A stretch of 64,000 bases of DNA from Panacagrimonas sp052387695 (GTDB lineage: Bacteria; Pseudomonadota; Gammaproteobacteria; Nevskiales; Nevskiaceae), in assembly GCA_052387695.1 (NCBI GenBank), contig JBQTIX010000039.1, forward strand, positions 1-64,000, in the 5' to 3' direction. The position numbers were made by a program, and so were the translations under genes. The notes under the pieces were generated by a model that made no database searches, was not told the origin of the DNA, and worked only from the letters and a program-made list of their open reading frames with translations. This document shows, in pieces, positions 33,610-42,563 of the stretch (positions within the stretch are counted from its first letter, which is position 1; every line of letters begins with the position of its first letter).

Positions 33610-34982
33610 CAGATGAAGGAAAACCCCACCTGGAACAGCTTCTCGACCTCCTTGGTGTTCTTGCGATCGACGATGAACAGGATCACGTGGTCCTCGGCCT
33701 CGATCACGGTGTCGTGATGCGCCATCAGCACCTGTTCGCCGCGTACGACGGCGCCGATGGTGGTGCCCTTGGGCAGCTTGATCTCGTCGAGCCGACGGCC
33801 CACCACCTTGCTTGACTTGCGATCGCCATGCGCGATCGCCTCGATCGCCTCCGCCGCACCGCGCCGCAGCGAATGCACGCGCACCATGTCGCCGCGGCGC
33901 ACGTGCGCCAGCAATGCGGACACCGTGGACTGCTGCGGCGAAATCGCGATGTCGATGGCGCCACCTTCCACCAAATCGACGTAGGACAGACGATTGATCA
34001 GGGACAAAGCCTTGCGTGCCCCGAGCCGCTTGGCCAGCATCGCCGACAGGATGTTGGCCTCGTCATCGTTGGTGACGGCGCAGAACACATCGCAATCCTC
34101 GATGTTCTCCTCGGTCAGCAGATCCTCGTTGGCGGCGTCGCCCCACAGCACGGTCGAGCGCGTGAGTTGCTCCGACAAAAACCGCGCCCGCTCGCGCGAA
34201 CGCTCCACCACCTTGACCTGCACCTCGTTCTCCAACGCCCGCGCGAGACGAAAGCCGATGTTGCCGCCACCCGCGAGCAGCACGCGCTTCACCGGCTTAT
34301 CCATGCGCCGCAACTCGGCCATGATCTTGGGAATATGCTCGGCCGCCGCGACGAAGAACACCTCGTCCTCGGCCTCGATGATCGTGTCGCCCTCCGGCAG
34401 GATCGGCCGGCCACGCCGGTAGATCGCGGCGACTCTTGAATCGATGTGTGGCAGATGCTGCGGCAGCTCCTTCAACTGCCGCGACACCAACGGCCCACCG
34501 TAATACGCCTTCACGCCGACCAGCCGCACGCGACCATCGGCGAAGTCCACCACCTGCAAGGCACCCGGATATTCGATCAGGCGATGGATGTAATCCGTCA
34601 CCAGTTGCTCGGGCGAGATGTGCAGGTCCACCGCCAGCGCGTCCTGCCCGAACAGGCGCTCCTCGGCCAGATATTCCGACGAGCGCACCCGCGCAATCTT
34701 GGTCGGCGTCTGGAACAGGGTGTGCGCGATCTTGCAGGCGAGCATGTTGGTCTCGTCCGACTCGGTGACCGCGATGATCATGTCCGCGTCGTCCGCCCCG
34801 GCCCGGCGCAGCACCTGCGGATGCGAGGCGTAGCCGGTCACCGTGCCGATGTCGAAACGCTCCTGAAGCTCGCTCAGGAGGTTGGCATCCGCGTCCACGA
34901 CCGTGACGTCATTGGATTCACTGGCCAGGTTTTCGGCGAGCGTCGCCCCCACCTGACCCGCCCCGAGAATGATGATCTTCAA
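33609..34982 (-). CDS. trkA: Trk system regulatory subunit TrkA
   Basis: 457 residues in two RCK units, each a Rossmann NAD-binding fold (IILGAGQVGATLAENL at the start, VLLAGGGNIGFRLARAL near residue 235) followed by a TrkA_C domain. It gates TrkH in response to NAD(H)/ATP from the cytoplasmic side. Position directly upstream of trkH with overlapping stop/start fits the partnership. Confidence 0.96.
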   Translation of the reverse strand: MKIIILGAGQVGATLAENLASESNDVTVVDADANLLSELQERFDIGTVTGYASHPQVLRRAGADDADMIIAVTESDETNMLACKIAHTLFQTPTKIARVRSSEYLAEERLFGQDALAVDLHISPEQLVTDYIHRLIEYPGALQVVDFADGRVRLVGVKAYYGGPLVSRQLKELPQHLPHIDSRVAAIYRRGRPILPEGDTIIEAEDEVFFVAAAEHIPKIMAELRRMDKPVKRVLLAGGGNIGFRLARALENEVQVKVVERSRERARFLSEQLTRSTVLWGDAANEDLLTEENIEDCDVFCAVTNDDEANILSAMLAKRLGARKALSLINRLSYVDLVEGGAIDIAISPQQSTVSALLAHVRRGDMVRVHSLRRGAAEAIEAIAHGDRKSSKVVGRRLDEIKLPKGTTIGAVVRGEQVLMAHHDTVIEAEDHVILFIVDRKNTKEVEKLFQVGFSFI

Positions 34983-35062
34983 GTTGTTCCGCTTCGCCGA
35001 ACTGACGCGCGGCGCACCTTACGCCGGGGGCGCGATGCGGCGCAACAGGATTGGACTATTGT

Positions 35063-36685
35063 TCAGGGGTCGCGTCGGCGCCTGGCTAAAAAGCACCAGG
35101 CGGCCGCCGCTCCCAGCGCCCAGCTCAGCCAGGGAAGCCCCAGCCAGGTCACCATCCGGCCGTCATCCAGACTCAAAACCACCGCGGCGGCCACGAGCAG
35201 GGCTGCTCCAAGCGTGACTCGGGACTGACGCGCCGAGCTGGCTCGCATCTCCTCCCGCAACTGCTCGATGGTGCGCTTGCCCACGCCCAGGCCTTCTCCG
35301 CGTTCGAGACTGCGGATCGCCTGGTGCGCGAGTTCCGGCAGCATCTCGGCGATGTGCGGTCCTTCGCGCCGCACGCGCGCAAACATGGCGCTGGGACCGA
35401 GCCGGTTCTTCATCCAATCTTCCATGATCGGCTTAGCGGTCTTCCACAGATCCAGATCGGGATAGAGCTGGCGACCGAGTCCTTCGACTTGCAGCAAGGT
35501 CTTCTGCAGGAGCACCAACTGCGGCTGCACCTGGTACTTGTAGCGCCGCGCAATCTGGAACAGGCGCAGCAGGAAAAATCCGAAGGAGATGTCCTTGATC
35601 GGCCTGCCGAAGATCGGCTCGCACACGGTGCGGATCGCGGCCTCGAAGTCCTCGACCCGGGTGCCGGCCGGAATCCACTCGCTCTCCACGTGCAGTTCCG
35701 CCACGCGGCGGTAGTCGCGGTTGAAGAAGGCGAGGAAATTCTCCGCAAGATAGCGCTGATCACCCGGCGTCAGCGTGCCGACGATGCCGAAATCCAGCGC
35801 CAGGTAGCTCGGCTTTTCCAGGTCCGAGGCATCGACCATGATGTTGCCGGGGTGCATGTCCGCGTGAAAGAAATTGTCGCGGAACACCTGCTTGAAGAAG
35901 ATCTCGACGCCGCGTTCCGCCAGGGCCTGGAAGTTCACGCCCATCTCGCGCAGGCGACCCAGTTCGCCAATCGAGATGCCGTACAGGCGCTCGATCACCA
36001 GCACGTTCGGGCGGGTGAAATCCCAGAACACCAGCGGGTGGTAGATCAGCGGACTGCCCAGCCAGTTGCGGCGCAGTTGCGCGCAGCTTGCGCCCTCGCG
36101 CATCAGGTCCAGCTCGTCGAGGATGGTCTTCTCGTATTCGCGGACGATCGCGCGCGGCCGCAGGCGATGGCCCTCGGGATGCAGGAACTCGACCAGGCTG
36201 GCGATGGTGCGCAGCAACTGGATGTCCTTCTGGATCGCGGCCTCGACGCCGGGCCGCAGGACCTTGACGACGACGGCGAACCCGGGGTCGTTGGCCGCTT
36301 CTGGCTTCAGTCGCGCAGTGTGGACCTGGGCGACCGAGGCCGAGGCGAGCGGTGTTTCGTCGAACTCGGCAAACAGCTCGGTCACTGGTTTACCGAGCGC
36401 CGTCTCGACGATGCGTCTGGCTTCGGCACCGGGAAACGGCGGCACCCGATCCTGTAACTTGGCCAGCTCGAAGGCGACCTCCGGCGGAAGGATGTCCGGC
36501 CGCGTGGACAGCGCCTGGCCGAACTTGATGAACACCGGGCCGAGCGTCTCGAGCGCCTCCCGCAGACGCACCTCGCGCGGCCCGCTACCGCGGGGCTTGC
36601 CGTCCATGAATTCGCGCAGGCCGTAGCGCCGAACCACGCTCTGGATATGCCAGAGCCTGGCAGCCTGTCGGACTGGATTACGCAT
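35063..36685 (-). CDS. ubiB: UbiB ubiquinone biosynthesis kinase-like protein; start codon lies inside a mobile element
   Basis: 540 residues from ATG 36685. ABC1/ADCK family motifs: KFGQALSTRPDILP (KxGQ), LASASVAQVHTARL (A-rich loop), HADMHPGNIM and LDFGIVG. Two C-terminal membrane helices (AALLVAAAVVLSL and LSWALGAAAAWCFLA) anchor it. UbiB is an atypical ATPase required for ubiquinone head-group assembly. The first residues MRNPVRQAA come from the terminal inverted repeat of the element at 36660-36971; conserved UbiB-like sequence begins at RLWHIQSVVRRYGLREFMDG. A further in-frame ATG at 36742 lies deeper in the element. Confidence 0.9.
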   Translation of the reverse strand: MRNPVRQAARLWHIQSVVRRYGLREFMDGKPRGSGPREVRLREALETLGPVFIKFGQALSTRPDILPPEVAFELAKLQDRVPPFPGAEARRIVETALGKPVTELFAEFDETPLASASVAQVHTARLKPEAANDPGFAVVVKVLRPGVEAAIQKDIQLLRTIASLVEFLHPEGHRLRPRAIVREYEKTILDELDLMREGASCAQLRRNWLGSPLIYHPLVFWDFTRPNVLVIERLYGISIGELGRLREMGVNFQALAERGVEIFFKQVFRDNFFHADMHPGNIMVDASDLEKPSYLALDFGIVGTLTPGDQRYLAENFLAFFNRDYRRVAELHVESEWIPAGTRVEDFEAAIRTVCEPIFGRPIKDISFGFFLLRLFQIARRYKYQVQPQLVLLQKTLLQVEGLGRQLYPDLDLWKTAKPIMEDWMKNRLGPSAMFARVRREGPHIAEMLPELAHQAIRSLERGEGLGVGKRTIEQLREEMRASSARQSRVTLGAALLVAAAVVLSLDDGRMVTWLGLPWLSWALGAAAAWCFLARRRRDP

Positions 36686-36971
36686 CCGCGACGGAGGTCC
36701 GTCCGGCGCAGTGGGAGTGCCCGTGTGGCACTCCCACCGCACCTACCGCCGCGCAGCGCAAGGAAGGAGCGACGAGGTGTACTTGAAGTACATGAGGAGC
36801 GACGGACGCCGCGATGCGCGAAAACGGCCCCGTCCCTTCGGGTGGCGCCCCATTTTTCGCCTGGCGGCGTTGCTCTTCGCTCATGTACATCGAGTACACC
36901 TCGCTCCTCGCGCCTTGCCAGGCGAAAAATGGGACCGCCACGCGGACGCGAAATCCAGTCCGACAGGCTGC
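36660..36971. mobile_element. 312-bp non-autonomous element with 20-bp perfect terminal inverted repeats
   Basis: GCAGCCTGTCGGACTGGATT at 36660-36679 is exactly inverted at 36952-36971. Inside are more inverted pairs: GTGGGAGTGC/GCACTCCCAC (36711-36738), GGAGCGACGAGGTGTACTT with its near-complement at about 36883-36907, and CCCATTTTTCGCC/GGCGAAAAATGGG. No transposase is encoded and no convincing target duplication is visible. It fills the gap between ubiJ and ubiB. Confidence 0.82.
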
Positions 36972-36988
36972 TGCGAGACGGCCGAACA

Positions 36989-37606
36989 TCAGGACGCGGC
37001 GGAACCGCTTTCGAGCCGGCGCAAGCGCGCCTCGATGCGGTCCAGCGCCTCGCGCGCATCATCGACCTCGTTCATCCAGGTATCGACGTCACGGCCCCGG
37101 GCGAGATCGTAGGTCTCTTCGCGCAGGTATTCGGCGCTGTTGTCCGCCACCCGTCGCGCGTTGTCGCGGCCCCAATCGAACATGCGGCGCAGGCCGCCGA
37201 GCAGGCGGTGCGAGACGGCGCCACCGAGCAGGGGCGCCAGCCATTCCTCGGGATCAAACCCCACCTTCGCCAGCATGCGGCGGAACTGGTTCAGCAATTC
37301 CGCATCGCCCTCGATGTCGAGTCCCGCGGGATGCCCGGGCTGCGCCGTTGCGACGTGTCGCAAGGCTGAAACGAGCGCACCCGGCGTTCCGCTCACCCGC
37401 ACGTCGGCCGACGTCGGCGGCTCCGGAAACACGCGTACCCCGCCCGCGATGAATTCGACCGCCAGCGACAGTCTTGCCGCGGGCAGCGCGAATTCCATGC
37501 AGCGTCCCGCCAACCGCGCGCAGTCCTCGATCACGGCCGGTTCCAGCCGCAGATACCGATTGAGCGCGATCTCGGCGCCCGCGCAGAGAATCGACGGCGT
37601 GCTCAT
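36989..37606 (-). CDS. ubiJ: UbiJ, SCP2-domain ubiquinone biosynthesis accessory protein
   Basis: 205 residues. The N-terminal half fits an SCP2 sterol-carrier-like fold (LAVEFIAGGVRVFPEP, then ADVRVSGTPGAL). The C-terminal part, ending in a charged coiled-coil-like tail (EVDDAREALDRIEARLRRLE), is typical of UbiJ. UbiJ helps organise the soluble Ubi complex and binds lipid intermediates. ATG 37606 overlaps the ubiE stop by 4 bp (ATGA). The stop at 36989 is 17 bp from the mobile element. Confidence 0.87.
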   Translation of the reverse strand: MSTPSILCAGAEIALNRYLRLEPAVIEDCARLAGRCMEFALPAARLSLAVEFIAGGVRVFPEPPTSADVRVSGTPGALVSALRHVATAQPGHPAGLDIEGDAELLNQFRRMLAKVGFDPEEWLAPLLGGAVSHRLLGGLRRMFDWGRDNARRVADNSAEYLREETYDLARGRDVDTWMNEVDDAREALDRIEARLRRLESGSAAS

Positions 37607-38367
37607 TCCATGCGATACCCGCGATGGACCGCAACGACGCCGCCCGTGAGGTTGTAGACCTGGGTGCGGCCGAAGCCCGCCGCGTCCATCATGCCCTTGA
37701 GCGTGCCCTGGTCCGGATGCATGCGGATCGACTCGGCGAGGTAGCGGTAGCTGGCCTCGTCGTTGGCCACCAGCTTGCCCATCAGCGGCAGCAGCTTGAA
37801 CGAATACTGGTCGTAAATCTTCGACAGGCCCGCGCTCAGCGGCTTGGAGAATTCCAGCACCAGCAAGCGGCCGCCGGGCCTGAGCGCCCGGCACATGGAC
37901 CGCAGCGCCTTGTCCTTGTCGGTGACGTTGCGCAGGCCAAACCCGATCGTGATGCAGTCGAACGTGTCCTCGGCAAACGGCAGGCATTCGGCATTGGCCT
38001 GCACGATGGGCAGGTTCACCACGCCCTTGTCGGCGAGCCGGCGCCGGCCTTCCTGGAGCATGGCCGCATTGATGTCGGACAACACGACCAGGCCGCGCGG
38101 TCCCGCCTGTTTGGCGAATTCGCGACTCAGATCGCCCGTGCCGCCCGCCACGTCGAGTACCTTCTCGCCCGCGCGAACGCCCGCAAGGTCGATGACGAAG
38201 CGCTTCCACAGGCGATGCACGCCCAGCGACATCAGGTCGTTCATCACGTCGTATTTGGACGCCACCGAATCGAACACCCCGGCGACGCGGCGCTGCTTCT
38301 CCGTCACCGGCACCTGCTGGAAGCCGAAATGCGTGGTGGTGGAGGCGGGCTTGGATTCTTCGCTCAC
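37603..38367 (-). CDS. ubiE: Ubiquinone/menaquinone C-methyltransferase UbiE
   Basis: 254 residues. SAM-binding VLDVAGGTGDLSREFA, the UbiE signatures YDVMNDLMSLGVHRLWKR near the N-terminus and LRVLEFSKP-like LLVLEFSKPLSAGLSKIYD. It C-methylates the benzoquinol ring using S-adenosylmethionine. The start is GTG, overlapping the DUF971 stop by 4 bp (GTGA), and its stop overlaps ubiJ. Confidence 0.96.
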   Translation of the reverse strand: MSEESKPASTTTHFGFQQVPVTEKQRRVAGVFDSVASKYDVMNDLMSLGVHRLWKRFVIDLAGVRAGEKVLDVAGGTGDLSREFAKQAGPRGLVVLSDINAAMLQEGRRRLADKGVVNLPIVQANAECLPFAEDTFDCITIGFGLRNVTDKDKALRSMCRALRPGGRLLVLEFSKPLSAGLSKIYDQYSFKLLPLMGKLVANDEASYRYLAESIRMHPDQGTLKGMMDAAGFGRTQVYNLTGGVVAVHRGYRME

Positions 38368-38777
38368 GAGGGGGGCTTGGGCGGTGAGTATTTCCTGGGT
38401 TGCAGCGCGGCGAGTTTAACCACCTCGCTGTCGCGCGACATTTTCATCTCGGCCAGCCGCTGCTCGTACGTCGCCCAATACCGGTCCTGGTTCTGTCCCA
38501 GATCCCAGAGGACGTCCCAGGAAAACAGCCCGGTATTGTGGCCATCGTCAAAAACCAGCCGCACGGCGTAACGACCGACCGGCTGTACCGCATCGATCCC
38601 CACCTTGCGCTTACCCCCCACGAGCACCGGCTGTCCATGCCCCTGCACCTCGGCGGAGGGCGAGTGCACCCGCAGGTATTCCGCGGGCAGTTCGAACCGG
38701 GTGCCGTCGGCGTAACCCACTTCGAGCAGGCGGGACGCCTTGTGCAGGGCGATCTTGGTCGGGCGCTGGGCGTTCAC
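38364..38777 (-). CDS. DUF971 domain protein (gamma-butyrobetaine-hydroxylase-like N-terminal domain)
   Basis: 137 residues from GTG 38777. Conserved features are IALHKASRLLEVGYADGTRFELPAEYLRVHSPSAEV and a central YAVRLVFDDGHNTGLFSWD. The fold is the small domain found at the N-terminus of butyrobetaine hydroxylase; stand-alone members are widespread in proteobacteria, with an unknown role often tied to iron-sulfur proteins. First gene of the overlapping DUF971-ubiE-ubiJ run. The frame remains open upstream to 39020, but family alignment starts here. Confidence 0.82.
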   Translation of the reverse strand: MNAQRPTKIALHKASRLLEVGYADGTRFELPAEYLRVHSPSAEVQGHGQPVLVGGKRKVGIDAVQPVGRYAVRLVFDDGHNTGLFSWDVLWDLGQNQDRYWATYEQRLAEMKMSRDSEVVKLAALQPRKYSPPKPPS

Positions 38778-39113
38778 GGGAGGCGTAGTGGCGAAAGAGA
38801 TAGAGCAGACACTGACAGAAAATCGAGGCCCGATGAACTCGTCCCGCCTCCCTACCGGCCCGTGTCGCCCGCGAATGCTTGACGATATTCCGGCGCCATT
38901 GACGGAATTTGGCGTTCCTGGCAATTTTTTCAACCCTTCCCTACCAAGCTCGTCACCCGCCCAAGGCGCCGAAGGGACATCAACTCCTGCACCCTCGGTC
39001 TGGCTCGTCTCGTGCTTCATCTCAGGTTAAGTTTGTCGATGTGGCGGCACAAGAACACGGGTCCCGGGGGGGACCGAAAGAAGTTCCGGTTTGTGGGTTG
39101 AGAGACCGACATC
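38778..39113. other. Divergent intergenic region, DUF971-ubiE operon / methyltransferase
   Basis: 336 bp between divergent genes. It holds two TTGACG hexamers near 38879 and 38899 on the plus strand, without a convincing -10. There is also a short GGTCC/GGACC hairpin near 39060. Nothing else is supportable; both promoters should lie here. Confidence 0.4.
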
Positions 39114-40343
39114 ATGCGTTGCCGATTCTGTAAAACTGCGCTTCACCATGTCTTCATCGACCTGGCCAATACGCCGCTGTCGAATTCTTTCCTGAAGGAA
39201 GAGCAACTCGACGAGCCGGAGACGTTCTATCCGCTGAAGGTCTACACCTGCCACGAGTGCTTCCTGGTTCAGGTCGACGAATATCGCAAGTCCGATGCGA
39301 TCTTCAATTCGGAGTACGTGTATTTCTCCTCGTACTCCAGCACCTGGCTGGAGCATGCACGCACCTACGTCGAGATGATGGTCGAGCGCTTCGGCTTCAG
39401 CCGGAAATCGCAGGTCGTCGAAATCGCCTCCAACGACGGCTATCTGCTCCAGTATTTCGTCCGCAAAAACATCCCGGTCCTTGGCATCGAGCCGAGCGCG
39501 AATACGGCGGAGGCAGCACGCGCCAAGGGAGTCGAATCGATCACCGAATTCTTCGGCCTGCGCCTGGCGCGCGAACTGCGCGCGAAGAATCTGGGCGCAG
39601 ACCTCCTGATCGGCAACAACGTGCTGGCGCACGTGCCCGACATCATCGACTTCCTGTCCGGCGCCAAGCACCTGCTCAATCCGCGCGGCGTCTTCACCCT
39701 GGAGTTTCCGCACCTCCAGCGACTGGTCGAACACAACCAGTTCGACACGATCTACCACGAGCACTTCTCCTACCTGTCGTTCACCACCGCGCAGCGGATC
39801 TTCAAATCCCTGGGCCTGGAGATTTTCGATGTCCAGGAGCTGCCCACGCACGGCGGCTCGCTGCGGATCTTCGCCCACCACGAGGACGAGCCGGACCAGC
39901 CGGTCGGCGCCAGTGTCGCGGCCATGCTTCAGCGCGAGTGCGACGCGGGAATGACCGCCCTGGCGTATTACAACCGCTGCCAGTCCGGAGCGCAGAGGGC
40001 AAAACTGGACCTCCTGAGCTTTCTGATCGAGCAGAAACGGGCGGGGCGCCGGGTGGTAGCGTACGGGGCCGCGGCCAAGGGCAACACGCTCCTCAATTAC
40101 TGCGGCGTTCACCAGGATCTGGTGGAGTTTGTGGCGGACGCCAATCCCAACAAGCAGAACAAGTGGCTGCCCGGCAGCCACATCCCAGTGGTAGCGGAGG
40201 GCCGGATCCGGGACGTCAAACCAGCCTACGTTCTCGTGCTTCCCTGGAATCTGGAGAAGGAGATTGCGACCGCGCTCGCGTACGTCACCGAATGGGGCGG
40301 GCACCTGATGACGGCAATCCCTGAGCTGAGGATCTGGTTGTAA
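39114..40343 (+). CDS. Sugar C-methyltransferase-like SAM-dependent protein
   Basis: 409 residues with the three-part architecture of deoxysugar C-methyltransferases (NovU/TylC3 type). First a zinc-binding N-terminus with CRFC and CHEC pairs, then a SAM domain (VVEIASNDGYLLQYF, VLAHVPD), then a C-terminal NAD-fold-like domain (VVAYGAAAKGNTLLNYCG). Such enzymes methylate NDP-keto sugars for O-antigen or natural products. It faces a group of three envelope- or sugar-like genes across a hairpin. Confidence 0.85.
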   Translation: MRCRFCKTALHHVFIDLANTPLSNSFLKEEQLDEPETFYPLKVYTCHECFLVQVDEYRKSDAIFNSEYVYFSSYSSTWLEHARTYVEMMVERFGFSRKSQVVEIASNDGYLLQYFVRKNIPVLGIEPSANTAEAARAKGVESITEFFGLRLARELRAKNLGADLLIGNNVLAHVPDIIDFLSGAKHLLNPRGVFTLEFPHLQRLVEHNQFDTIYHEHFSYLSFTTAQRIFKSLGLEIFDVQELPTHGGSLRIFAHHEDEPDQPVGASVAAMLQRECDAGMTALAYYNRCQSGAQRAKLDLLSFLIEQKRAGRRVVAYGAAAKGNTLLNYCGVHQDLVEFVADANPNKQNKWLPGSHIPVVAEGRIRDVKPAYVLVLPWNLEKEIATALAYVTEWGGHLMTAIPELRIWL

Positions 40344-40374
40344 TAAACCGTTCGCCGAACGGGTTGCGGGGTCT

Positions 40375-40454
40375 GGTGGATGCGCTTCGCTTATCCACCC
40401 TACGCATAACGGAACCTGATCATCGGTAGGGTGGATAAGCGAAGCGCATCCACC
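40375..40454. repeat. Large perfect inverted repeat between convergent genes
   Basis: GGTGGATGCGCTTCGCTTAT... (29 nt, 40375-40403) is inverted exactly at 40426-40454, leaving a 22-nt loop. The GTAGGGTGGATAAGCG core is a repeat met in many proteobacterial genomes. It lies between the convergent methyltransferase and epimerase genes and could stop transcription both ways. Confidence 0.85.
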
Positions 40455-40522
40455 TCCCGCTCGATCGTCACCCGCTGTTTGTTTTTTCGGCGATGGCGCA
40501 ACCCGGTGCCGAACACGTCTGT

Positions 40523-41482
40523 CTACGGCGGTGTGCTGGCTCGATAGAAAGCAAGGGTCCGCGCAAGTCCCTCTTGCAGCGAAACGGCAGCCTCGAAGCC
40601 GATCCGGCATCGGGCGGTCTCGACATCCGCCACGCGAACGATTTCTGCGCCCCGCACCGGCTCACTCCGTTCGAGCAGATGCAGTTTGTTGAGCTGCCGG
40701 GCGATCTCGCCGACGACCTCGCCGACCGTGACCAGTCGCCCGGAGCCGAGGTCGATGGTCCGATCCAGCGTGGAGACGCAGGCCGCGGCAAGCATGCCTG
40801 CCACCGTGTCCTCCACGTAAATCCAGTCCACTTCGCGCGCCGCGCTGTTGACCCGGGCCGGACGGTCCGCCAGCAGCGACCGGACGATGCTCGGGATGAG
40901 TTTGTAGTCCTTCTGACCGGGGCCGTAGGTCATCATGGGCCGGACGATGCGCACATCCAGGTTGTACAGCGCGCGGAACATCCGGCCATAAGCGCCGGAC
41001 GCCCATTTGGCAGCGGCATACGGCGAGACTGGCACCGCGGCATTCGGCTCGCCAGCCGCGGGCTCCTCCAGCGAGGCCGTCATGACGAACCGCTCGACGC
41101 TCGACGAGGCCTTGGCAGCGCCATACAGCAGGTTGACGGTCGCGACCACGTCATTGCTCAGGCTGGAGGGAACGATCTCCAGTTCCCGCCCACCCCGGCT
41201 GTCGCTGGTCAGATGGAAAACAACCGCGGGACGCGCCAGGCCGAAAACGCGCTCCACATCGGGGGGCAGGCTGGCGTCCGCGCGCAGGGTGTTGAGCCTT
41301 GCGACTCCCGCCACCGGATCGATGCCGCGCGACACCGCGTACACGTTCGCCCCCAGGGCGAGCAGTCGCTGCGTCAGCGAGCGCCCGAGGAATCCGCTGG
41401 CGCCCACGACCAGCACATTTTTACCGTGAAAAAAACCGCTCGCGGACGTCGCGACTCCGGTCTCCGCCGAAGCCGCGCTCAT
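40523..41482 (-). CDS. NAD-dependent nucleotide-sugar epimerase/dehydratase
   Basis: 319 residues, extended SDR fold. NAD site VLVVGASGFLGRSL. The catalytic YxxxK appears as SPYAAAKWASG, with the preceding Ser/Thr region VMTASLEE. RPMMTYGPGQKDYKLIP is the substrate-binding loop. Such enzymes modify NDP-sugars. ATG 41482 overlaps the stop of the oxygenase gene by 4 bp, so it is the last gene of that run. Confidence 0.87.
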   Translation of the reverse strand: MSAASAETGVATSASGFFHGKNVLVVGASGFLGRSLTQRLLALGANVYAVSRGIDPVAGVARLNTLRADASLPPDVERVFGLARPAVVFHLTSDSRGGRELEIVPSSLSNDVVATVNLLYGAAKASSSVERFVMTASLEEPAAGEPNAAVPVSPYAAAKWASGAYGRMFRALYNLDVRIVRPMMTYGPGQKDYKLIPSIVRSLLADRPARVNSAAREVDWIYVEDTVAGMLAAACVSTLDRTIDLGSGRLVTVGEVVGEIARQLNKLHLLERSEPVRGAEIVRVADVETARCRIGFEAAVSLQEGLARTLAFYRASTPP

Positions 41483-42429
41483 GCGCGCGCCTGGGGCTCC
41501 GCATGCAGCAGACGGTCGCCGAAGTACAGGGTTGCGGCGCTCACCTCGGTGCCGTCGTCGTAGAGCTTCACCACGTCTTCGGGAAGGTGCTGCAAATCGC
41601 TGGCACGGAGGTAGTCGCGCATCGTGGTGCCGGTACACCGGGAATCGACATTGCTGGCCCCGCGCCGCGCCATCACATCGTCCAGGTGAACCGTCCTGAA
41701 GTCGATGCTGTAGCGGCCGATGCCGGAGCTGTTCTGCACCGTCTCGTGCAGTTGCGCGCCGGAAAAGACGATCAGGCCGCCCGGCGGCGGCAGCGCGCGC
41801 AGGGTGACCTTGTCGATCTCCATCTGCGGCTTGGGCTGCTCGCGGGTGTCCTGGCGGACGTGCTGCGCAGCGGAGGCGCGGTTCTTCTCGTTCCACTCGT
41901 AGTAGTTGTAGATCTCCGAGTTGTTGCGCACCGGCTCGGCGAAGTAGCGGGGGTAAAAGCCCATCGCGTTGTCGGGATGCAGGGGGTAGATCGGCATCCA
42001 CCAGTTGAGCTGGCACATCGGTGCCGAGTACCAGGTGTCCCGGTGCGGGTGAAAGGCGTAGGCAATCCCCGAGGACAGAAAATCCGAGGGGTAGGCGGAA
42101 CGCATGCGCGGCACGTCGAAATACAGCCGGTCGAGATCCACGCCACGCTCAGCCACGATTTGAGGAATGAGCCGCTTGCACTCCGGATGGTGGATGAACC
42201 GGGGTTTCAGCTCGGCCAGGATCGCCGCGACCGCTTCCGGCGTCAGCACCCGGTGAACCTGCCGCGGGTCATGCGGAGCAAACGCGGCCTCCAGCAAGGT
42301 TCTGGCGAGCTCGATCAGCGTGACGGTGGCTGCACTCTTGCTATAGATGAACAGGTCACCGTGGAAGAGCCGTTCGCGACGCTGCGGGTCGCCGAGATCG
42401 GAGTCGAAAAAAATCGAAGAGTTGGCCAT
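41479..42429 (-). CDS. 2-oxoglutarate/Fe(II) dioxygenase-like protein
   Basis: 316 residues. HPHRDTWYS carries the iron-binding H-x-D, and GGLIVFSGAQLHETV supplies the distal His. GRYSIDFR provides the arginine for 2-oxoglutarate, as in phytanoyl-CoA dioxygenase relatives. Probably hydroxylates a sugar or small-molecule intermediate made by the neighbours (inference). Its 3' end overlaps the epimerase start (ATGA). 134 bp separate it from the DUF4910 gene upstream. Confidence 0.75.
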   Translation of the reverse strand: MANSSIFFDSDLGDPQRRERLFHGDLFIYSKSAATVTLIELARTLLEAAFAPHDPRQVHRVLTPEAVAAILAELKPRFIHHPECKRLIPQIVAERGVDLDRLYFDVPRMRSAYPSDFLSSGIAYAFHPHRDTWYSAPMCQLNWWMPIYPLHPDNAMGFYPRYFAEPVRNNSEIYNYYEWNEKNRASAAQHVRQDTREQPKPQMEIDKVTLRALPPPGGLIVFSGAQLHETVQNSSGIGRYSIDFRTVHLDDVMARRGASNVDSRCTGTTMRDYLRASDLQHLPEDVVKLYDDGTEVSAATLYFGDRLLHAEPQARA

Positions 42430-42563
42430 GCTTCGGTTCCTGCTTTGCCTTCAATCGTTCGCGGTCCATGCGGTCCGCGACCCCTTATTCTGGCATCGTC
42501 GGCGGAAGGTCTGGAGCTCCATCCGCGTTGCCAGCGCAAGGGGCGCAAGAGCCATGCCGGGCG

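Noticed and set aside
36660..36971. Target-site duplication around the 312-bp element
   Set aside because: Only a 2-bp TG match can be drawn at the ends, which is not distinguishable from chance.
36711..37062. Several small frames in the element between ubiJ and ubiB (for example with MYMSEEQRRQAKNG)
   Set aside because: They translate inverted-repeat DNA on either strand and have no independent coding signals.
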